A stretch of 64,000 nt of DNA, taken from assembly GCA_030035585.1 (NCBI GenBank), contig CM057476.1:17592501-17656500 (forward strand). The letters are read 5' to 3'. The first letter of the stretch is position 1; each line of letters starts with the position of its first letter. Source of the DNA: Dugong dugon. Lineage: Eukaryota; Chordata; Mammalia; Sirenia; Dugongidae. The position numbers and the translations under genes are program-made. Below, in pieces: positions 1-10,569 of this stretch. Under the pieces are notes generated by a model, which did no database searches, was not told the DNA's origin, and saw only the letters and a program-made list of their open reading frames with translations.

Positions 1-480
1 CACAGCCCTCCACAACGGTGCACCGGAAGGGCCGAGCACAGAGCCCAGCTTGGATCCTGCTAGCGTCATACGATCTCTCTGGGCAGAGCTCTGGGTTTGT
101 GGCCACCTGCTTCTGGGTAGAACATTGATAGGGGGTGCTGAGGCCGGGAAGGTGAGGCCGAGCTGGGCCGCCCTGGGAACCCGGGAAGGAGGCGAGGCTG
201 GAGTGGAAACAATTAGAATGAGAACAAACTGGCTCCTGAATAGAAGCTTTTATTCCTGCCGGAGAGGGCTTTGTTCCCCAAACACGTGACACACAAAAGC
301 CTGTACTTGAATTCAGGAACCCTAATTGGTTCTCAGGTGGGGGAGGAGAGGGGTGTTCAGATTTAGGGATTCCTTAAAGGGACAATACAGTGGGGAGCTG
401 GGCTCAAGGTTTGTCCTCACTGTCAGGGAGAGGGGGTGGGGAGGTAGGGGGAGAGAGCTGGCCCAGTGTGGGTGGGGCAG
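1..480. other. Repeat-poor unique sequence, possible regulatory DNA
   Basis: There are no recognisable repeats or coding exons. The 205-285 stretch has AT-rich homeodomain- and SOX-like words (AACAATTAG, GAACAAA) in otherwise GC-rich DNA, and CACGTG lies at 283-288. Function is unknown. Confidence 0.3.
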
Positions 481-775
481 CTGCTCAGGAGAAGAGGAGG
501 AGAGGAGGGGAGGGGAGGGGAGACGGGAGGAGGAGGAGGAGCTTGGAGAAACTCAGCGACCCTCAGCCCCTGGCCCAGAACCTGGAAAATAGTAGGGAGG
601 GAAGGAAGGAAGCAAGGAAGGAAGGGAGGGAGGGAGTAGCTGAATGGAGGAGGAACGAAAGAAGGAAGGAAGAGAGAGGGTAGAAAGAAGGGAGGGAAGG
701 AAGGAGAGAAGAAGAGTAGTTGAGTAGGGGAAGGAAGGAAAGAAGGAGGAAGAAGAAGGGAGGAAGGAAGGAATT
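478..775 (+). repeat. Purine-only GGA/GGAA microsatellite
   Basis: About 300 bases of imperfect AGG, GGAGGGG, GGAAGGAA and GAAGAAG units, nearly free of pyrimidines on the plus strand. It can adopt a triplex. Open frames here are low-complexity artefacts. Confidence 0.9.
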
Positions 776-1175
776 CCAAACTTCTTACCATGTCCCACAA
801 GCTCTTGCCTGGTCAGGCCCTTCCTCCCTCTCCAACCTTGTCCCACCACACTCTTATTCTCTTTCCCAGTGCTCCAGCCACACTGGCTGACTTTCAGTTC
901 CTCAGATACCCCAACAGACATCCTGCCTCAGGGCCTTTGCACCTGGTGTTCCTTTGGCCTAGCATACTTTTCCCCCAGGTCTTCTTGGACACCCAGACTC
1001 TAGCCCATCACCCTGTTTTACTGTCTTCAAGGCATTTAACCACTTACTGAAATGACTTGATTACTGTTGGATTCCGACTCCAGAAAAGCAGGAGGACCAT
1101 GTCTGTCCTGTGTTCACCACTATCCCCAGCACCCAGCACAATGCTTAACACACAGTAGATGATCAAAAAAAAAAA
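776..1175 (-). repeat. L2 LINE 3' fragment
   Basis: It has the recognisable L2 phrases CTGCCTCAGGGCCTTTGCAC and CCCAGCACCCAGCACAATGC on the plus strand, so the element is antisense. It is old and diverged. Confidence 0.7.
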
Positions 1176-1374
1176 ACCCTGAGGCTGCCTAGCTGGCTGA
1201 GTAGGGGAGGGGTAGTGGCTGCAATAACTCCCATGCTTTCCCTGCCCAAAACCATTGTTTCAGGGTCAGCTGGAGAAGGGTTCATGCTCCCCTTTGAAAC
1301 TTTCTAATTCTATGGCCTTGGGTAAGTCACTTCACCTCTCTGACTTCATTTGAGTCTTCTTTTAAAAGTATATA

Positions 1375-1905
1375 ACACCCCCCAAACTATTGCCCTGAAA
1401 TAATCTTTAATCCTCAGACCAAAAATATCCCCTGAAGTCTTCTTGAAACCAAACAAATGAACGACAAAAAAAAAAAAAAAAAAAACGTTGCCATTGAGTC
1501 AATTCTGACTCATAGCAACCCTAGACAAAGTAGAACTACCCCACAGGGTTTCCAAGGAACAGCTGGTGGATTCGAGCTCCTGACCTTTCGGTTAGCAGCC
1601 GTAGCTCTTAACCATTTCACCACCCGGGCTCTAAACAATAGTTTAGCTTAACTAGTAAAAACGTCTGCCTTGAGCATTATGCTATTTTAAGAACTGTCTA
1701 TTTGGGATCAAAGTGACCACAGCAACTCAAAAGGTTAGATAGAAATCTTAGGGGGCAGTGAGTTTATGTTAATGGGGGAGGAATAACTCAGAAAAGGAGG
1801 GCGAGAATCAGTGTCACTAAATGGCACATGCAGAAACTGTCGAATTGGTATATGGTTCGCTGTGTGTATTCTCAGCAATAACAACAAATAAATAAATTTT
1901 TTTTT
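1375..1905 (+). repeat. L1-type 3' end, copy A, split by an AfroSINE
   Basis: 1375-1460 and 1636-1905 align with the uninterrupted copy at 23450-23805, from CCCTGAAATAATCTTTAA to GCTGTGTGTATTCTCA plus an A-rich tail. The AfroSINE sits between. Confidence 0.8.
1465..1632 (-). repeat. AfroSINE inside an L1-type repeat
   Basis: Antisense copy with a poly(A) tail, RTE-like tail and tRNA-like head. The paralogous repeat at 23.5 kb shows the empty site. Confidence 0.9.
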
Positions 1906-1974
1906 TTTAAGTACATAACACTGAGGTGTTATGAAGGTTGAAAACAGAATTTAGCACTGAGCACCCAAGATACA

Positions 1975-2129
1975 AAAACCTATTGCCGTTGAATGGATTC
2001 CAACTCATAAGGACCCTATGGGACAGAGTGGAACTGCCCCATAGGGTTTCCAAGGAGCGGCTGGTGGATTCAAATTGCTGACCTTTTGCTTAGTAGCCAA
2101 GCTCTTAACCACTGCACCACCAGGACCTC
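1975..2129 (-). repeat. AfroSINE
   Basis: Antisense copy running from the tail (TTGCCGTTGAATGGATTCC) to the head (CACCACCAGG). Confidence 0.88.
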
Positions 2130-2151
2130 ACCTTCCTCAAAGGTTACAGCC

Positions 2152-2314
2152 TTGGAGAGTTCTACTCTGTCCTATAGGGTCTCTATAAGTCAGAATCAGC
2201 TCAACGGCAACGGTTAATCTTTAAGGAAGCAGACTGCCACGTCTTTCTTCCAAGGAGCAGTTGGTGGTTCCAACCTCAGACCTAACACTTAACCGCTGTA
2301 CCACCAGAGCTCCT
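2152..2314. repeat. Inverted AfroSINE pair (tail-to-tail)
   Basis: 2152-2212 is the plus-strand 3' half of an AfroSINE ending GGCAACGG. It is joined directly to a minus-strand copy (2215-2314) that lacks its tail. Confidence 0.7.
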
Positions 2315-2439
2315 CACTAAGCACAGGGCTGGCATATAATGTGCCCCAGATAAGCAATAGTCACGTTGTTAGTAACAAATAGATGATTCTATGGAAAGGG
2401 GAAAGGGGTCTCATTCACTGGGCCCTGACCCTACGGCAT

Positions 2440-2625
2440 CCACTCCCATATGTCTTTTAGCAAATGCTTGTAACAATTTTTGAATCAGATTTTGCTTGTC
2501 CCCATTTTACAGATAAGAAAACTGAGTCTCAGAGAGGTTAAGAGACTTGTCCAAGGTCACACAACTGGTTAAATGGCAGAGCCAGCATTGCACCCAAAAC
2601 CTATGCTTTGCCTATTCTACCCCGT
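2440..2625 (-). repeat. MIR SINE
   Basis: It has the antisense MIR core CCCCATTTTACAGATAAGAAA followed by AGGTCACACAACTGG. Confidence 0.85.
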
Positions 2626-2984
2626 GTGCCTTCTTTGACTTCCAGTGACAGGAGGATGAAGAACAAGGAGGGGTTCAGGACCCTGAGGGTGAGAACGGGC
2701 AGCATAAAGGCCCAGAGAGATCTGCAAGGATGACCTCCATTAGCATCCAGCCTTGTTATATCAGTAGGTAGAGTCCTGAGTTCTGGAGCCACAGGCCCTG
2801 TGCTTTCGTCACTTATTGAAAATTACACGGTAGCACTGGGATACAGCTGTGAGTAAGACAGATCCTACAGTTGTGCACTCATGGTGACAAGGAGGACCGA
2901 AACAGGAGGCCTGGTGGAATCCCTACTGGGGGTAGGTGTTTAACCGTGGATCTCACACTTTGCCAGGGCTGATGGAGCCCCCAA

Positions 2985-3660
2985 ACCTCCTTCTACACTA
3001 GAGCCAGGAATCCTGGTTTGCCTCGCCCTGGGGAGGGTCTCCACGCATCAGGTTGGTATTATCCAGGGTCCCATCCTGCTCCTAGCTGCAGCCTGGGTCT
3101 TGGGGGCAGGGGCCCTTTAACAATGTCATGCCCCCCTCTCCCTGCACCCACCCCCCCATAATTAGCCAGCTAAAGAAAGAGCTAGCTTGAAATGGGACTG
3201 TGCAGGCCCACTTTTGGGCCCCAGGCCGCTGGATTGGGGATTGTTATACTAATCGCCTGAGATCAGCAGTTCCCGCGTGCTTCAGATGGCAGGTAGCAAG
3301 TTGGGCTCTGCCCAGCGGCTGAAGCTGTGGGAGGGCCAGGCCTGCGCCTGCTTCCTGCTTCCTCTGGCCCACACCTCCCCCACTAGACTAGCCCCGCCTG
3401 TCCTCCCACCTGCCTGCTGGCTGGGAGGCTTGGCCTCTCCCAGAAATGTCCAGTCCAGCTCTTTCCACCCTCCAAAGAGAAACCGAGAAACTGGGTTTTG
3501 CAGCCACCTGCTTGCCTACAGGTTGGGTGCTAATGAGGGACACAGAAGCAGGAAGGAGAAGTCACCCAGCTTCTCCTTGTAGCTTACTCTCCTCTCCAGG
3601 TACTGAGCCTCATGGGTCCTTCCTGCTTCCCAGCTCTGGAAACCACACTGGGCAGTAGCT
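2985..3660. other. Repeat-poor unique sequence, possible regulatory DNA
   Basis: 3155-3250 clusters AT-rich homeodomain-like words (ATAATTAGC, CAGCTAAAG, GATTGTTATACTAATCG) inside GC-rich DNA. No exon with splice support was seen. Confidence 0.3.
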
Positions 3661-3770
3661 TTGCCACATACTATGCCAATGACTCTGCCTCCCGGATCCT
3701 CAGTTTCCTCATCTGTAAAATAGGTTGATAACAACAGTATCTACCTCAAGGGATGAGGATGGAATAAGAC
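3660..3770 (+). repeat. MIR SINE fragment
   Basis: Sense MIR core: CAGTTTCCTCATCTGTAAAA. Confidence 0.8.
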
Positions 3771-3869
3771 CAGGTCATCAATTGCTACCATTAGTTGAGC
3801 ACTTGATAGTGGCACCCACTATGTGCCAAGCACTATGCTGAGTATTTTTACACACATTACCTCATTTTA

Positions 3870-4089
3870 GGAGTTCCTAGGTGGCGCAAATGGTTTGCGC
3901 TCTGCTACTAACCGAAAAGTTGGTGGCTCACACTTACCCAGCTGCACAGCAGAAGGAAGGCCTGGTGATCTGCTTCTGTAAAGATTACAGCCAGGAAAAC
4001 CCTATGGAGCTCTGTTCTATTCTATAACACATGAGGTCGCTATAAGTTGGAATTGAATTGACTCCACAACAATGGGTTTGGGTTTTTTT
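3870..4089 (+). repeat. AfroSINE, first unit of a dimer
   Basis: Longer variant with the CCTGGTGATCTGCTTCTG middle segment and a T-rich end. Confidence 0.85.
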
Positions 4090-4270
4090 GGGGTGGCGCA
4101 AATGGTAAAGTGCTTGGCTACTAATCAAAAGGTTGCTGGTTTGAATGTACCGAGTGACAGTGCAGAAAGGCCTGGCGATCTGCTTTTGAAAGGTCACAGC
4201 CATTCAAAACACATGGGGCCACCATGAATCAGAATCAACTCAATGGCAACTTTGTTTTTTTTTTTTTGGT
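4090..4270 (+). repeat. AfroSINE, second unit of a dimer
   Basis: It abuts the first unit directly. The 9-bp target duplication encloses both. Confidence 0.85.
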
Positions 4271-4589
4271 CTCATTTTACCTTCTCAACTGCTTTGTGAG
4301 ATAATTAGTATTATCACTCCCATTTCACAGATGAAGAAATCGAGGCTCAAAGGAGCTAACTTGCCCCAGAACTACCTGAGCTGGTGTATCCTCATAAGCT
4401 CTACTCTACAGTTTGGCATGTGACCCACTGATGGTGCAGAAGGTGGAGCCTGGATGAACAAAGATGCTCACGTAAATGTGTAATAGTCGTGTATCTAATG
4501 TGCAGGACAAAAAATATATAACTAGCGTTTAAAAGCTGTAAGATCACACGTAGTATTGCTTCAGTCAAATATATTTAAGTCCACACAAT

Positions 4590-4995
4590 AAGTAGGACAA
4601 GAATGGTTATAGCAGCTTTATTCACAGAGCCGAAACCTGGAAACAGCTGAGACATCCATCAACGGAGGAATGGATGAACAAACTGTGGTACAGCCACACA
4701 ATGGGAGACTCCTCAGCCAGCAGAGAGAGGGGACAAATTACTGATGACCACGAATCTCACAGATGTAGTGTTGAGGGGAAGATGCCAGACTCGAGTATAC
4801 ACTGTACGATTCCACGTATATGAAGTTCAAGAACAACTACAATGAATCTATGGTAACAGAAGTCAGAATAGTGGTAGCCAGCTGGGGAGGGTATTAATGG
4901 GGAACAGGGACCTGCAGAACCTTCTGGAATAATGGGTATATTCTATATCTTGATCTGGGTATCCAAAAGTAAAAATGCATTGAGACATACTCTTA
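4590..4995 (+). repeat. L1 (old mammalian) 3' fragment
   Basis: It has the familiar L1 phrases CATCCATCAACGGAGGAATG and GATTCCACGTATATGAA, in sense orientation. Confidence 0.85.
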
Positions 4996-5188
4996 ATATT
5001 TGTTCAAGTTAATGTTTGGAAAGTATGCATCAATAAACCACTCAGTAATTTAAGTTTTAGAATGTAAATTCATTTAAAGAAAAATAGTGTCTAAATATTA
5101 GTCCAGGGGATATGCAGATACGGTCAAAAGGAAACAAAGAAAAAAAGTTCAGTGGCTGAAATTGGGAAAAGTATAAGCATAAGGAAAA

Positions 5189-5345
5189 GGAACCTTGGTG
5201 GCAACGATAAGAGCTTGGCTGTTAACTGAAAGGTTGGCAGTTCAAACCCACCCAGCTGCTCTGTGCAGAAAAACCTGGCGATCTGCAGTTCTGCTCTGTC
5301 ACACAGGGTCACTATGAGTCGGAATTAGCACCCAATAACAACAAT
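5189..5345 (+). repeat. AfroSINE, internally shortened
   Basis: Head, B box and tail are present; the middle is shortened. Confidence 0.85.
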
Positions 5346-5370
5346 CAGCAGAAGGAGCGCCTTCAGAGTG

Positions 5371-5545
5371 CCAGATAAAATACAGGGTGCCTAGTTAAAT
5401 TTGAATTTCAGATAAACAATACTTCTTTAGTACAGTAAGTATTCCCAAATAATGCATGGGACATACTTATACTAGAAGAAAAAAAAAAACGTTGTTTATC
5501 TGAAATTCAAATGTAATTGGGCGTCCTGTATTTTTATTTACTAAA
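5371..5545. repeat. Palindromic MITE-like element
   Basis: Long inverted arms: TTTGAATTTCAGATAAACAA at 5399-5418 pairs with TTGTTTATCTGAAATTCAAA at 5492-5511. The pairing extends outward to ATACAGG and CCTGTAT. It is likely an old mammal-wide non-autonomous DNA transposon; the family was not identified. Confidence 0.75.
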
Positions 5546-5549
5546 TCTG

Positions 5550-6170
5550 GCCAGCCTGTCCTCTCAGGACCCCAGCCCCGTCTCGCAGCCCGGTGCCCAC
5601 CGCAGGCGGGAGCGCCCTGCGCGGAGCAGTCACGCCGGGCGCAGCCTGGCAACGAGGCCACAAAGGGAGCCCGGGAGGCGGAATCTTTCCACATGCCTGA
5701 TCAATGGGGGCGCGGAGACTGCAGCGCAAACAGGCCTGAGACAGGCGCACAAAGAGGAGGCCCCTCTGCCGCTCCCGCCTTCCATTGATCCTGGCTCTTT
5801 GTGGCTCGGACAACGGGGGCGCGGGAGGCGCCTGGCGGGGACTTGGCCCGTTCTCATTAGGGGGAGAAGGCCCGAAAGGACCCCCGCCCCGCCCCGCCAG
5901 CCCTCCCCATCGTTCCTCTTCCCCTGGGCCCCAAGCCTGCGGCCTGGGGATGGGCAGGGACCCTGGGCAATCAGAACCCACCAAGATCACAGGGCAGGGC
6001 TAGGGTGGGGTTGGGCCGGGCCAGGGAGGGCCCTGTGTTCCCGAAAGGTCTGGGGCCTCCAGTAGGGCTGACCACCCAGACTCGCCTCCTGAGGACCCCC
6101 AGCCTACTCTGGGAGGCCTTCTCTGTCCCTCTGGTTACAGGCAGGCTAGGCATAGAGGACAGTGTCTTTT
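5550..6170. promoter_or_regulatory. CpG-rich island with SOX/TCF-like motif cluster
   Basis: GC- and CpG-rich unique DNA. Five SOX/TCF-like words occur within 145 bp: CACAAAGGG (5659-5667), ATCAATGG (5700-5707), ACAAAGAG (5749-5756), CCATTGAT (5782-5789) and CTCTTTGT (5795-5802). Open frames cross it on both strands but lack exon or homology support. It could be an enhancer or an unannotated promoter. Confidence 0.4.
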
Positions 6171-6421
6171 TTTTTTTTTTTTTTAATTGAGCAAATATTT
6201 ATTGAGTGCTCCAAGCTGTTCCCAGTCTCCCTTCCCACCATGGCTCCTTAAACTGGCCAGCTCCTCCTCCCAAGTGTCACCTCCCTGGGAAAGCAGCCCT
6301 GACCCCTCTCCCACCCCAGGCTGGGTAGGGACCCCCCCCTTTCTTGTTGTGCCCCCCCCAACTCCCTGCTCTTCAATCATGATAGGAACAGCTCACAATT
6401 ATTGAGTACTATGTATTCTGT

Positions 6422-6587
6422 GGAGCCCTGGTGGCGCAGTGGTTAAGAGCTCGGATGCAAACCAAAAGGTTGGCAGTCTGAATCCACCAGCTGCTCCTTG
6501 GAAACTCTATGGGGCAGTTCTACTCTGTCCTATAGGGTCGTGATGAGTCGGAATCAGAATCGACTCGATGGCAACGGTTTGGTTTGG
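6422..6587 (+). repeat. AfroSINE, full length
   Basis: Starts GGAGCCCTGGTGGCGCAGTG and ends GGCAACGGTTTGGTTTGG. Confidence 0.93.
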
Positions 6588-6604
6588 TAATGTATGCTGA
6601 ACGG

Positions 6605-6850
6605 GGGAGAGTGGTGGTTCAGTGGTAGAATACTCACCTTCCATTGGGGAGAGCTTCAGGCCAATGCATCTCACGTGCAGCCACCACCCATCTGTCAGTA
6701 GAGGCTTGTGTGTTGCTAAAAAAGCTTGGCAGTCTACTTCCAAAAAGTCAGCTGTCGAAAACTCTATGGAGTATAGTTCTCCTCCGACAGATACGTGGTT
6801 ACATGAGTTGCAGCTGACTCAACCACAACTGGTTACTGATTATTGTGTCT
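6605..6850 (+). repeat. tRNA-Gly-headed SINE with RTE-like body
   Basis: The head GTGGTGGTTCAGTGGTAGAA matches tRNA-Gly. The body (GTCTGTCAGTAGAGGCTTGT) matches the copies at 25.2 and 45.3 kb. Confidence 0.8.
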
Positions 6851-7119
6851 ATTTGCCCATTTTCTTCTGTTTTCCCGTCTAGACTGCTTGCTCGTGGCTT
6901 CAGCACCCAGCACAAAGAAGCTGCTCATATTTGTTGATTTGAACTATTGGGTTTGAGGGCATTTTCCTTGGCCCTGGGGATGGGAAGTGGGGGAAGGAAC
7001 TAAAGATGAATCCAACACAGTTTCTGCCCACAAGTGAGCTTGAAATCAGCCACTCAAATAAAATAAGAATGGTTCCAGGGCTCTGGACTCTGGTGCGCTT
7101 AGGGGTTGTTGTTTTTTTT

Positions 7120-7495
7120 GCTTTTGATCTTCTTAAAAATCAACTTTATTGAGGTATAGTTTAGATCCAATAAAATGCACCCATTGAAAGTGTCCACTTT
7201 GAGGAGCTTTGACAACTGCATACACCCACGTGACTACCTTGGTCGTCATATATGGAGCATTAACAACTCGGAAAATTTCCTTCTGCCCCTCTTCAGTCTA
7301 GTCCTTCCCCCAACCCCTCTCCTAGGGAACCACTGATCTGCTTTCTGTCACTATAAGTTAGTTTGTATTTTCTGGAATTTCATGTAAATGAAATCATGCA
7401 ACGTGTACTCTCTTGTGTCTGGCTTTCTCCCGCCACCTCCCACCCCCCCCCCCACCCCGACATCCTCGTTTAGCGATTCATCCAGGCTGTTGAGT
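7120..7495 (-). repeat. L1 (old mammalian) 3' fragment
   Basis: Antisense L1 starting CTTTATTGAGGTATAGTTTA, with an internal C-run at 7447-7457. Confidence 0.85.
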
Positions 7496-7499
7496 GACT

Positions 7500-7650
7500 C
7501 CTTAGTTTCAAATCCCTTCTCTGCCCCTAACCTCTTTGAGCCTCAGTCTCTTAATCTATAAAATGGGGGTGATGCTGTGAGATTTAGGTGAGAGAATGCC
7601 TGCAGAGTGAATAGGGCCTGCACACAGTAGGCATGCAATAAATGCTCTTC
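7500..7650 (+). repeat. MIR SINE
   Basis: Sense core CCTCAGTCTCTTAATCTATA and end GGCATGCAATAAATGCTC. Confidence 0.8.
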
Positions 7651-7729
7651 CTTTGTATACTTTTTATGCTAAAATGCAAATTCCATGAGGACAAGGACCT
7701 TGTCTGTTTTGCTGTCCACTTTCCACTAA

Positions 7730-7885
7730 TGGCAATGGCTACCATTTATTATAGATGGTGAATCTGAGGCTCAGAAAGGCACAGCAACTTGCTCAAGATC
7801 ACCCAGCTGGTAAGAGACAGAGTTGGGATTTGAAACCAGGCAGCCTGGTCCTGGAGTCCTTGCTTTTAATCACTGTGCAAAACTG
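7730..7885 (-). repeat. MIR SINE
   Basis: Antisense core: CTGAGGCTCAGAAAGGCACA, then GATCACCCAGCTGG. Confidence 0.85.
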
Positions 7886-8005
7886 CCTCACCAGTCAGTC
7901 ATTTTCTTCCTCTCGCTCTCCTTTTTTGAACTTTCTCTTCTTGTCGTCCTCACCCTTAACTGACCTCTCCAAGGAGACAGTGTAACATAAAAAATAACAA
8001 CTCTG

Positions 8006-8270
8006 TAACTCCCTGGGTAGCACAACAGTTAAGCGCTTGACTGCTATGAAAGGTTGGTGGTTGGAACCCATCAGCAGTGCCTCAGAAGACAAACCTGGTG
8101 ATCTGCTTCTGAAAGGTCACAGCCTAGAAAACTCTATGGAAAATAGTTTCAACAACAACAAAAATAAAATAAATTCTAGAAAAAAGCAACAGAAAACCCT
8201 ATGGAGCGATTCTACTCCGCACACATGGGGCCTCGGTGAGTAACAATCTACTGGACAGCAGCTAATAAAA
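8006..8270 (+). repeat. AfroSINE with A-rich internal insertion
   Basis: Head at 8006 and tail at 8200-8270. About 60 bases of AACAACAAC/AAAATAAAAT repeat lie between. Confidence 0.75.
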
Positions 8271-8309
8271 AAAACAGTAATAATGTATTATCCTTTAAAA
8301 AAATAACTA

Positions 8310-8465
8310 TACTACTAATAATTTTTTTGAGCATTTAGAAGGTACCAGGCAGTATTCTGAGCACTTTACATACATTAAATCATGTAATTACTTCAATAAT
8401 GCCCTGAGGTAGGTGCTGTGATTCTCCCCGTTTTACAGACGAAGAAACTATGAGTGGAGAGGCTG
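8310..8465 (-). repeat. MIR SINE
   Basis: Antisense: CACTTTACATACATTAAATC then CCCGTTTTACAGACGAAGAA. Confidence 0.85.
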
Positions 8466-8532
8466 TGGTATTAGTTAGGATATCTTCTTTTTTTTTTTTT
8501 TTTAAGCGTTGATCTTTCTTTTTTTTTTTTTT

Positions 8533-9175
8533 TTTGAGGTGAAATTCACATAACATAAAATGAATCATTTTAAACCGAACAGTTAAGTGACATTTAGTAC
8601 ATTGACAATGTTGTGAATGCAATCACCACCATCTCTATCTAGTTTCAATTAATTTCATCACCCCAAAATAAAGCCTGTACTCACTAAACGGTCATTCCCC
8701 ATTGCCTCCCACCCCAGTCCCCGGCAAGCACCAATATGCATTCCGTCCTATAAATTTACCTATTCTGGATATTTCCTATAAATAAAAAAACCAAAAAGCA
8801 AACCCGTTGCCATCAAGTCAAATTCGACTCATAGCGACCCTGTAGGACAGAGTAGAACTGCCCATAGGGTTTCCAAGGAGCGGCTAGTGGATTTGAACTG
8901 CCAATGGACTTGGCTAGCAGCTGAGCTCTTTACCACTGCACCACCAGGGCTCCTTCCTATAAATGGGTTCACACAATATGTGACTTTTTGTGTGTGGCTT
9001 CTTTAACTTAACGTTTTCCAGGTTGTAGCGTGTATTAGAACTTCATTCCTTTTTAGGGCTGAATAATATTCCATTGTATGGATATACCACCATTTGTTTA
9101 TCCATTCATCCATTGATGAACATTTGGGCTGTTTCCATCTTTAGGCTACCGTGACTAGCGCTGCTTTGAGCATGC
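8533..9175 (-). repeat. L1 3' end split by an AfroSINE
   Basis: Two antisense pieces, 8533-8783 and 8954-9175, are continuous once the SINE is removed. Confidence 0.85.
8784..8953 (-). repeat. AfroSINE nested in L1
   Basis: A perfect 11-bp target duplication TTCCTATAAAT lies at 8773-8783 and 8954-8964. Confidence 0.95.
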
Positions 9176-9720
9176 GTGTAAGGGCATCCTCCTTTTGAAG
9201 CTTGGCTTTGCAGTGCTCTTTCTTCTCCCCGCTCTGGCCTGTGAGTTCACTGTGAACTTCACACCTGTGGCGGCAGCTGGCGGAGTCCTCTCCTTGACCT
9301 GGCATTTTTCTGGTACTTCTCTCTGACCCCTTAGCAGGCTTCTCTTTCTGCCCACTCTAAGTTTCTTCCCTGAGTCCCTCCCCAGGCCTTGGCATGCCAA
9401 GCCTACAATTTGAAAAGGAGTTGAGTTCCTGCTGGAAAGGAGCTGGGACAGAGCCCTCCCCTCCCTTCTCTTCCCATAAATACCCCCTGTGTGCAGCGCC
9501 CAGGGGCCCTGGGGAGCAGCCGGCTGACCTGTAATTAGCAACTTTTCTCCCTTCTCTGGCTGGAAGAGGGAGGGCCGGAGCGTGGGCAGGCCATTTTGTT
9601 TGTCATGAATTATTCAGGAGATGGGAAGTGGAGTTGAGACAGGCCCTGGCTGACCAGAATGTCTCAGGGCCCGCCCCAAAGCAGCCTGACCCACCCAGCT
9701 CTGTCCCTTTCACCATTTCA
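9176..9720. other. Repeat-poor unique sequence, possible regulatory DNA
   Basis: 9520-9625 contains homeodomain-type words (GTAATTAGCAA, CATGAATTATTC) and TGTTTGTC. No exon is supported. Confidence 0.3.
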
Positions 9721-9734
9721 AGCCCAGAGAATAA

Positions 9735-9890
9735 ACTAACTGCGTGCCAAGCACGTTTACAGAATGGGTTTTCATCAGATCCCCTGAAGGAGGGTCATTC
9801 TTCAGCGGAGGGGGCTGACAGGGATTGGCCGAAGGTTACAAGACTAGGAAGAGGTTAGCTGGGCTGGAATTAGAACCCAGGACCGTGACG
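9735..9890 (-). repeat. MIR SINE, diverged
   Basis: Antisense MIR end: GCTGGAATTAGAACCCAGGA. Confidence 0.6.
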
Positions 9891-10119
9891 CACGATGCTC
9901 GTTTTGTGCAATTGCAGCTGCAGATGCTGGACAGAGGTAGGAGAGGAGGAGCGGAGGAGAGTCCAGCAGGCTGGCTGGGGAGAGGCAAAAGGTTTTTTTT
10001 TTTTTCCCCCTCTGCGCCATGCCCCTTGCTAAGCCCCTGGGGTGGAAGAGGAAGGGGGATAACGGGAGAAGGGAAGACCAACTCCATGGAGCACCAGCTG
10101 AGTGACAAGAAGGCATTAG

Positions 10120-10300
10120 CGTGCATGCGATGATTAATATAATCTTCACAACCCTCTGAGAAAGGTGCTATCATGCCCATTTTATAGGTGTGGAAACAGG
10201 CTCAGAGAGATTAAGGGAGTTTATTCGAGGATACAGACAGTGAGTTAGTGGCAGAACAGGAACTCGAACCTGGCATATTCCTCCATGGTCCACTCTTTTT
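10120..10300 (-). repeat. MIR SINE
   Basis: Antisense: GCCCATTTTATAGGTGTGGA then GGCTCAGAGAGATTAA. Confidence 0.8.
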
Positions 10301-10569
10301 TCACAATTCCTGTGGGTAGGGAGGCAGAGGCACCAAGGGCTCCCACCCTCTGAGCTCACAATGATCCTTGCATTGGACTTTCCTTATTGTGGAACCTCTC
10401 CGTGTCTGTGGCACTGCTCCAGGAGAAGACCTCTGAGAGTCATGAATGACCAGACGGTATCTGTCACCTCACACCTCTTAGCCCTTCCAAGGTCACGCTT
10501 TAGAAGGCTCAAGGCTTCCTTTTCGGCATGAAGCCGGCAATTCTGAGAGACATATCAGCACTAAATATA

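Larger units (their letters stand above)
3780..4400 (-). repeat. MIR SINE split by an AfroSINE dimer
   Basis: Antisense MIR halves 3780-3869 and 4271-4400 flank the SINEs. The word CTCATTTTA is duplicated at 3861-3869 and 4271-4279. Confidence 0.85.

Noticed and set aside
423..921. Open frames rich in Ser/Pro/Phe or Arg/Glu
   Set aside because: They are translations of a purine microsatellite.
5517..6065. Long open frames on both strands (182 and 149 aa) over the GC-rich island
   Set aside because: Both strands are open because GC-rich DNA has few stops. The translations are Pro/Arg/Gly-rich with no domain, and the minus and plus frames cannot both be real.
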